A stretch of 10,126 bases of DNA from CAVLDP01 sp963661945 (lineage in GTDB: Bacteria; Bacillota; Clostridia; Lachnospirales; Lachnospiraceae). The notes below the pieces were generated by a model. It had not been told where the DNA came from, did no database searches, and saw only the letters and a list, made by a program, of their open reading frames with translations. Each line of letters begins with the position of its first letter. Within the stretch, counting starts at the first letter, position 1. The position numbers and the translations under genes were made by a program. The stretch lies in contig CAVLDP010000034.1 in NCBI GenBank assembly GCA_963661945.1, positions 1-10,126 of the forward strand, written 5' to 3'. Below are positions 6,089 through 10,126 of the stretch, in pieces.

Positions 6089-7150
6089 ATGAAAGCACTT
6101 ATTGCTATGAGCGGAGGCGTGGACAGTAGCGTCTCCGCCTTTTTGATGAAGGAAAAAGGCTATGACTGCATTGGTTGCATGATGAAGCTTTATGATAATG
6201 AAGATGCTGGAATTGGCAGAGGACATACCTGCTGTTCTCTGGATGATGTTGATGACGCGAGAAATGTAGCAAATACCCTTGGTATGCCATTTTATGTGCT
6301 GAATTTCAAGGATGATTTCCGCGAGAAAATTATTGATAAGTTTATACGCTTCTATGAGGAAGGAAAGACTCCAAATCCATGCATTGATTGTAACCGCTTT
6401 ATGAAATTTGATAAGCTATATAGTCGCGCAAAGGAGTATGAATGTGATAAGATTGTCACTGGTCACTATGCCAGAATCGAGAAGGTAGAAGAAGGCTATC
6501 TTCTTAAGACGGCACTTGATGATACCAAGGATCAATCTTATGTGTTATATTCTATGACACAAGACCAACTGGCTCACACGGAATTTCCAATGGGAGATCT
6601 TAGGAAGAGTGAAGCCAGGATTCTTGCTGCAAGGCTTGGTTTTATCAATGCAGATAAGCCGGATAGCCAGGATATTTGTTTTGTACCAGATGGAGATTAT
6701 GCAGCTGCAATTCGGCGTTTATCTGGTAAGGATTATCCGACAGGAGATTTTAAGAATCTAAGTGGCCATGTTCTAGGACAACATAAGGGAATCATTTCCT
6801 ATACGATTGGCCAGAGAAAGGGACTTGGGATTTCATCGGAACATCCGCTTTATGTATGTAAGATTGATGCCGCGACGAATGAAGTGATTCTTGGATCGGA
6901 TAAGGATCTATATTCAAAGGATGTTTCCATTGAGGATTTGAATTTGATATCCCCGTGGCTTGTGCAGGATGGGATGAAAGTAAAGGCAAAGATTAGATAT
7001 CGCCAGAGGGCGGTTGATGCAACTCTTTACCTCGAAGAGGGCCATAAGGCACGGCTACATTTTGAGGAAGCTTTGCGCGCTGTTACAAAGGGACAGGCTG
7101 CAGTTCTATATTTGAATGATATTGTACTTGGTGGTGGAAGTATATGTTAA
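6089..7150 (+). CDS. mnmA: tRNA-specific 2-thiouridylase MnmA
   Basis: MnmA uses ATP and persulfide sulfur to make 2-thiouridine at position 34 of tRNA-Lys, tRNA-Glu and tRNA-Gln. The 353-residue enzyme shows the PP-loop SGGVDSSVSA (8-17). The catalytic pair is Cys101 (NPCIDCNRFMKFD) and Cys197 (DSQDICFVPDG), and GHYAR (125-129) and IGQRKGLGI of the central domain are present, with a C-terminal beta-barrel. Extra cysteines occur at 27, 30, 48 and 49. It starts 12 bases after iscU, with AGGGG as a modest ribosome site. Linkage to iscS suggests that this desulfurase donates sulfur directly, as the YrvO-MnmA pair does in Bacillus. Unusually, its codons 8-17 can fold into a terminator-like hairpin (6111-6144). 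Confidence 0.96.
   Translation: MKALIAMSGGVDSSVSAFLMKEKGYDCIGCMMKLYDNEDAGIGRGHTCCSLDDVDDARNVANTLGMPFYVLNFKDDFREKIIDKFIRFYEEGKTPNPCIDCNRFMKFDKLYSRAKEYECDKIVTGHYARIEKVEEGYLLKTALDDTKDQSYVLYSMTQDQLAHTEFPMGDLRKSEARILAARLGFINADKPDSQDICFVPDGDYAAAIRRLSGKDYPTGDFKNLSGHVLGQHKGIISYTIGQRKGLGISSEHPLYVCKIDAATNEVILGSDKDLYSKDVSIEDLNLISPWLVQDGMKVKAKIRYRQRAVDATLYLEEGHKARLHFEEALRAVTKGQAAVLYLNDIVLGGGSIC
6111..6144 (+). terminator. Terminator-like hairpin with T5 tract inside the start of mnmA
   Basis: GCGGAGGCG (6111-6119) pairs with CGTCTCCGC (6130-6138): nine consecutive pairs, eight Watson-Crick and one G-U, around a ten-base loop. C and then TTTTT (6140-6144) follow. In RNA this is the form of an intrinsic terminator, but it lies in codons 8 to 18 of mnmA. 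Ribosomes translating mnmA would keep it open, so it may act as an attenuator that lowers mnmA-nadA expression when mnmA translation is slow. The PP-loop codons constrain the sequence, so coincidence is possible. Confidence 0.45.
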
Positions 7151-7160
7151 GGAGAGTAGT

Positions 7161-8069
7161 ATGACACTGATAGAAGAAATCGAGCATCTTAAGAAAGAGA
7201 AGAATGCTGTAATTCTTGCTCATTATTATGTGTGTGATGAAGTGCAGGAGATTGCAGATTATGTGGGAGATTCTTATTACTTGGCCAAGGTCGCTGTAGA
7301 ACTCAAGGAAAAGGTAATTGTCTTTGCCGGTGTGAAGTTCATGGGTGAGAGTGCCAAGATTCTAAATCCGGATAAGAAGGTTCTAATGCCGGATGCTTAT
7401 GCGGATTGTCCAATGGCTCATATGGCGGAAGTGGAACGCATTGAAGAAGTGAGAAGTCAGTATGAGGATGTGGCTGTTGTCTGTTATATCAATTCTACGA
7501 CAGAGCTCAAGATGCATTCGGATGTGTGTGTGACAAGTGCCAATGCTATGAAGATTGTAAATGAGCTTCCGAATAAGAATATTTTCTTTATTCCAGATAA
7601 GAACCTTGGAAATTACATTGCTACGAAGCTTCCGGATAAGAATTTCATTATTAATCCAGGATTTTGTCATGTACATAATGAGCTTACAAAAGAGATGATT
7701 GAGAAGGCCAAGGAGGCGCATCCAGATGCGCTTGTGCTTATGCATCCAGAGTGTACACTTGAGGCATTAACTCTTGCAGATTACATTGGTTCCACAAGCG
7801 GTATTATTCAGTTTGCTGGAAAGTCCGATGCAAAAGAATTTATCGTGGCAACCGAGATGGGTGTGCTCTATAAGCTTACGACAGATAATCCGACCAAGAG
7901 ATTCTATTCTGCCGGTAATGTACAGATCTGTCCGAACATGAAGAAGATTTCACTTGAGAAGGTTCGAGATTGCCTGAGAGATGAGTCAAATGAGATCTCT
8001 GTGCCAAGTGATGTGAGTAGCAAGGCCCTGATACCACTGAATCGTATGTTAGAACTTGCAGGAAGGTAA
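7161..8069 (+). CDS. nadA: Quinolinate synthase NadA ([4Fe-4S] enzyme)
   Basis: NadA condenses iminoaspartate with dihydroxyacetone phosphate to quinolinate in de novo NAD synthesis. The 302-residue protein has the family motifs in order: AHYYVCDEVQEIADYVGDS (20-38), FAGVKFMGESAKILNP, the first cluster cysteine Cys83 (YADCPMA), YINSTTELK, Cys169 (NPGFCHVH), MHPEC, and Cys257 (NVQICPNMK). Cys83, Cys169 and Cys257 match the three-ligand spacing of known NadA clusters, and the short length fits that type. The start at 7161 is chosen over an upstream in-frame ATG at 7116, because AAGGAG (7149-7154) lies six bases before it and the upstream option would overlap mnmA. nadB and nadC, often beside nadA, are not here. 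Placement after iscSU fits its need for a cluster. Confidence 0.95.
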   Translation: MTLIEEIEHLKKEKNAVILAHYYVCDEVQEIADYVGDSYYLAKVAVELKEKVIVFAGVKFMGESAKILNPDKKVLMPDAYADCPMAHMAEVERIEEVRSQYEDVAVVCYINSTTELKMHSDVCVTSANAMKIVNELPNKNIFFIPDKNLGNYIATKLPDKNFIINPGFCHVHNELTKEMIEKAKEAHPDALVLMHPECTLEALTLADYIGSTSGIIQFAGKSDAKEFIVATEMGVLYKLTTDNPTKRFYSAGNVQICPNMKKISLEKVRDCLRDESNEISVPSDVSSKALIPLNRMLELAGR

Positions 8070-8074
8070 ATGCG

Positions 8075-8980
8075 ATGAATATAAACCAGATGAAATACGT
8101 ACTGACAATTGCATCATCCTCATCTATGAGAGAGGCTGCAAGTAAGCTTTATATTTCGCAGCCAGCGCTTTCTTCTAGTGTAAAGGATCTAGAAGAAGAA
8201 CTTGGAATACTGATTTTTGAGCGAACCAATAAGGGCGTGGTATGTACGGACGCTGGAAATGAGTTCCTGTCTTATGCCAAGAAGGCAGTTGCTCAGTATG
8301 AACTTGTGGAAGACCGTTTCCTTGGCGCAATGAAGGATAAGGAGCGATTTTCGGTTTCGACACAGCATTATAACTTCGCAATCAAGTCCTTTACTGAGAC
8401 AATTAAGCGATTTGATCTCGACAAGTATATGTTCTCGATTCATGAGACCAAGACCAATGAAGTCTTAGAGAATGTGCGAGACATGAAGAGTGAGGTCGGA
8501 ATTGTATCCTATTCCACAGCAAATGAGAAATTAATTAAGAAGCTTCTAAAGGAATATCACTTAGAATTCACTCCGCTCATGAAGAGAGAGACCTATGCAT
8601 ATGTGTGGAGAGATCACAAATTTGCGGGCAGAGAGACAATTTCTCTGAAGGAACTAGAAGACTATCCTTGCGTCTCCTTTGACCAGTCTGATGAGAGCAA
8701 TTTCTATCTGACGGAGGAGGCTCTTGCGGATTATGACTTCAAGAAGTCCATTAAGTCGGATGACCGTGCAACGACAATGGAGATTATTGCAGATCTCTCT
8801 GGTTATTCCATAGGCTCTGGAATGCTCTCCGGAGATGATCAGATTCTACCAGGTATGGTCTCTATTAAGCTCGAAGAGGATGATCCATTAACGATAGGTT
8901 ATATCGTAAGAAAAGAAAGCAACCTATCCAGATATGGTGCAGCCTATGTGGAAGAACTCTTGAAATTCAAGGAATTATAA
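8075..8980 (+). CDS. LysR-type transcriptional regulator
   Basis: The 301-residue protein has the typical N-terminal winged helix-turn-helix: MNINQMKYVLTIASSSSMRE, then AASKLYISQPALSSSVKDLE (21-40) and LGILIFERTNKGVVCTDAG. It is followed by a substrate-binding-protein-like effector domain (about 90-300). The start is five bases after the nadA stop, with GGAAGG inside the nadA end, so it is probably co-transcribed and coupled. The effector cannot be read from sequence. The gene just downstream is metY, and a LysR-type dyad (9014-9030) lies upstream of the metY promoter, so control of sulfur-amino-acid genes in the manner of CysR/CmbR/MetR-type regulators is plausible. A role in NAD synthesis is the alternative. 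Confidence 0.92.
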   Translation: MNINQMKYVLTIASSSSMREAASKLYISQPALSSSVKDLEEELGILIFERTNKGVVCTDAGNEFLSYAKKAVAQYELVEDRFLGAMKDKERFSVSTQHYNFAIKSFTETIKRFDLDKYMFSIHETKTNEVLENVRDMKSEVGIVSYSTANEKLIKKLLKEYHLEFTPLMKRETYAYVWRDHKFAGRETISLKELEDYPCVSFDQSDESNFYLTEEALADYDFKKSIKSDDRATTMEIIADLSGYSIGSGMLSGDDQILPGMVSIKLEEDDPLTIGYIVRKESNLSRYGAAYVEELLKFKEL

Positions 8981-9013
8981 GAAGAGATTCTATTATTTTA
9001 TAAATTAGTTTGC

Positions 9014-9030
9014 GATAAGTGATACTTATC
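9014..9030. promoter_or_regulatory. Candidate LysR-type binding site upstream of metY
   Basis: GATAAGT (9014-9020) and ACTTATC (9024-9030) form a perfect 7-bp dyad with a three-base centre. It contains the LysR-type T-N11-A pattern (T9016, A9028). An overlapping palindrome, GTGATA-CT-TATCAC, lies at 9019-9032. No T-run follows, so it is not a good terminator for the preceding gene. Its centre is about 66 bases before the start site predicted from the metY promoter, the classic recognition position for LysR-type activators. The likely binder is the regulator encoded at 8075-8980. Confidence 0.5.
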
Positions 9031-9047
9031 ACAACTGCAAGGAATTA

Positions 9048-9101
9048 CCTATTGTACAAGTAGGAGTTTAGATGCTACTATATACCTATCAAAGAGATAG
9101 G
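9048..9101. promoter_or_regulatory. Two CCTA-N9-TAGG operators at the metY promoter
   Basis: Site 1 is CCTA-TTGTACAAG-TAGG (9048-9064), covering the -35 box. Site 2 is CCTA-TCAAAGAGA-TAGG (9085-9101), starting four bases after the -10 box. The centres are 37 bp apart. Site 1 matches the corresponding isc site at 15 of 17 positions. Site 2 also forms a small hairpin, CCTATC/GATAGG, whose right arm runs into the AGGAG of the leader ORF. The shared layout with the isc promoter argues for one common regulator. Confidence 0.7.
9052..9081 (+). promoter_or_regulatory. Probable sigma-A promoter of metY
   Basis: TTGTAC (9052-9057) and TACTAT (9076-9081) are spaced by 18 bases. Both boxes depart from consensus, which suits an activated promoter. 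A start near 9088 would give a leader of about 128 bases containing the short ORF at 9113-9139. The -35 box lies inside a CCTA-N9-TAGG palindrome exactly as at the isc promoter, which supports the assignment. Confidence 0.65.
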
Positions 9102-9112
9102 AGATAACAAAT

Positions 9113-9139
9113 ATGATGAAGCGAATGTGTTGTTGTTAG
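9113..9139 (+). CDS. Leader peptide ORF MMKRMCCC upstream of metY
   Basis: AGGAG (9099-9103) is followed, nine bases on, by ATG ATG AAG CGA ATG TGT TGT TGT TAG, encoding MMKRMCCC. Six of eight residues are Met or Cys, and the three Cys codons are consecutive and directly before the stop. It lies in the predicted metY leader, 76 bases before the metY ATG. This is the form of an attenuation or translation-coupling leader that senses charged tRNA-Cys and perhaps tRNA-Met, by analogy with the Trp, His and Leu leaders; cysteine-rich leader ORFs are known in actinobacteria. TTTTT (9140-9144) directly follows the stop codon, but I found no strong hairpin before it. The mechanism is therefore open and could be translational or Rho-dependent. 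Confidence 0.65.
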   Translation: MMKRMCCC

Positions 9140-9215
9140 TTTTTATAGTTTGAGTAGTAGCATATAGAATAATAGATTTTAATTGATTTCATGAATAGAA
9201 AAGAGGAAAATAATT

Positions 9216-10126
9216 ATGAGCGAATATAGATTTGAGACTTTGGCATTACACGTAGGACAGGAAGAGGCAGACCCAGCAACAGATTCCAGAGCAGTTCCAA
9301 TTTACCAGACAACATCTTATGTGTTTAGAGATTCACAGCATGCAGCTGATCGATTCGGTCTTGCAGATGCTGGTAATATCTATGGTAGACTTACCAATTC
9401 CACTCAGGATGTTCTAGAGAAGAGAGTCGCAGCATTAGAGGGCGGTTCCGCAGCACTTGCAGTTTCATCTGGTGCCGCAGCAATTACCTATACACTTCAG
9501 GCACTTGCAAGAGCTGGTGAGCATATCGTAGCTCAGAAGACAATCTATGGTGGCAGCTACAATCTGCTGGCACATACACTTCCACAGTATGGAATTACAG
9601 CTACCTTTGTTGACATTCATAACCTTGATGAGGTGAAGGAAGCAATTCAGGATAACACCAAGGCAATCTACATCGAGACACTTGGTAATCCTAATTCAGA
9701 TATTCCTGATATTGATGCGCTATCAAAGATTGCACATGATGCAGGACTTCCACTTGTAGTTGATAATACCTTTGGCGCTGCTTATTGGATTCGTCCAATT
9801 GAGCATGGAGCAGATGTTGTGGTACATTCTGCAACGAAATTCTTCGGTGGACATGGTACAACTCTTGGTGGTGTAATAGTAGAGTCTGGTAAGTACGATT
9901 GGAAGAAGTCTGGCAAGTTCCCAAATATTGCGGATCCTAATCCAAGCTATCATGGCATTTCCTTTGCCGATGCAACAAGTCCAGCTGCTTTTGTGACCTA
10001 TATTAGAGCAATCCTCCTTCGTGATACAGGAGCTACGATTTCTCCATTTAATGCCTTCCTTCTTCTTCAGGGTATTGAGACATTACCACTGAGATTGGAT
10101 CGACATGCAGAGAATACGAAGAAGGT
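9216..10126 (+). CDS. metY: O-acetylhomoserine sulfhydrylase (aminocarboxypropyltransferase), 3' end outside window
   Basis: This PLP enzyme of the Cys/Met-metabolism family makes homocysteine from O-acetylhomoserine and sulfide, and in some bacteria uses methanethiol to make methionine directly. The frame is open for 303 codons and leaves the window without a stop; full-length relatives have about 425 residues. Visible marks are FETLALHVGQ (6-15), PIYQTTSYVF, IYGRLTNST (55-63), ETLGNPN (154-160), the DNTF loop (183-186) and the PLP lysine Lys208 in HSATKFFGGHGTTLGG. The long insertion after that motif (KFPNIADPNPSYHGISF) is typical of MetY and distinguishes it from cystathionine synthases and lyases. 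AGAGGA lies eight bases before the ATG. A cystathionine-type activity is less likely. Confidence 0.94.
   Translation, partial: MSEYRFETLALHVGQEEADPATDSRAVPIYQTTSYVFRDSQHAADRFGLADAGNIYGRLTNSTQDVLEKRVAALEGGSAALAVSSGAAAITYTLQALARAGEHIVAQKTIYGGSYNLLAHTLPQYGITATFVDIHNLDEVKEAIQDNTKAIYIETLGNPNSDIPDIDALSKIAHDAGLPLVVDNTFGAAYWIRPIEHGADVVVHSATKFFGGHGTTLGGVIVESGKYDWKKSGKFPNIADPNPSYHGISFADATSPAAFVTYIRAILLRDTGATISPFNAFLLLQGIETLPLRLDRHAENTKK

Noticed and set aside
5591..6226. A 211-codon open frame on the minus strand opposite iscU and mnmA, and similar antisense frames opposite iscS, nadA and metY.
   Set aside because: They mirror strongly conserved plus-strand genes, lack ribosome sites and encode no recognisable protein.
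7116..7160. Upstream in-frame ATG extending NadA by 15 residues.
   Set aside because: It lies inside mnmA without a ribosome site, while AAGGAG is correctly spaced from the ATG at 7161.
9014..9030. The GATAAGT/ACTTATC dyad as a terminator of the LysR gene.
   Set aside because: No T-run follows on the plus strand, and the symmetry and position fit an operator better.
9072..9163. A 9-bp inverted repeat, ATGCTACTA (9072-9080) with TAGTAGCAT (9155-9163), as an attenuator stem around the leader ORF.
   Set aside because: The left arm overlaps the predicted -10 box and lies before the predicted start site, so it would not be in the RNA. It would matter only if transcription starts upstream of 9072.
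9140..9215. A riboswitch or T-box in the metY leader.
   Set aside because: The stretch is short and A/U-rich, with no SAM-riboswitch core, no T-box consensus and no stable hairpin followed by a T-run.

Overview
The window looks like chromosomal DNA from a low-to-moderate G+C Gram-positive anaerobe of the class Clostridia, most likely Lachnospiraceae-like. The support is a minimal clostridial-type ISC pair (iscS-iscU) followed by mnmA, strong AGGAGG-type ribosome binding sites, sigma-A promoters of the TTGACA/TATAAT type, and tight ATGA-overlapping operons. The genus assignment is inference. No rRNA, tRNA, insertion sequence, CRISPR array or phage gene was seen.

Left part (1-3540). The C-terminal part of a carboxymuconolactone-decarboxylase-like protein enters from the left on the plus strand, followed by a doubtful 29-codon ORF. 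Facing it on the minus strand is a compact five-gene operon, in order of transcription: a six-helix membrane protein, an OmpR-type response regulator, a sensor histidine kinase with almost no extracellular domain, a two-helix membrane protein, and a previously unlisted 32-36 residue single-helix peptide. The first four are joined by ATGA or TAAATG junctions. The operon promoter has a TATAAT box preceded by four hexamers of the TNAACA type in exact 11-bp phase, the layout of a PhoP/PhoB-type operator, which suggests autoregulation.

Centre (3572-8980). On the plus strand lie a SIR2-family NAD-dependent deacylase, then iscS, iscU, mnmA, nadA and a LysR-type regulator. iscS has its own near-consensus promoter. 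IscS supplies sulfur to IscU for Fe-S clusters and probably to MnmA for tRNA 2-thiolation. NadA is itself a [4Fe-4S] enzyme and makes the NAD precursor quinolinate, while the sirtuin consumes NAD. Clostridial isc operons usually begin with an iscR gene, and none is present here. A terminator-like hairpin with a T5 tract lies inside the first codons of mnmA and may set the iscSU to mnmA/nadA ratio.

Right part (8981-10126). An O-acetylhomoserine sulfhydrylase gene (metY) runs off the end. Its 235-bp upstream region is unusually rich in control signals. There is a LysR-type dyad at about -66, and a promoter bracketed by two CCTA-N9-TAGG palindromes that also occur, in the same arrangement, at the iscS promoter. 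There is also a well-placed eight-codon leader ORF, MMKRMCCC, in which six of eight residues are sulfur amino acids. Together these suggest one co-regulated sulfur and Fe-S circuit: an unlinked (probably Rrf2/IscR/CymR-like) repressor at both promoters, a neighbouring LysR regulator, and Cys/Met-sensing through leader-peptide translation. The regulatory roles are inferences from sequence layout.
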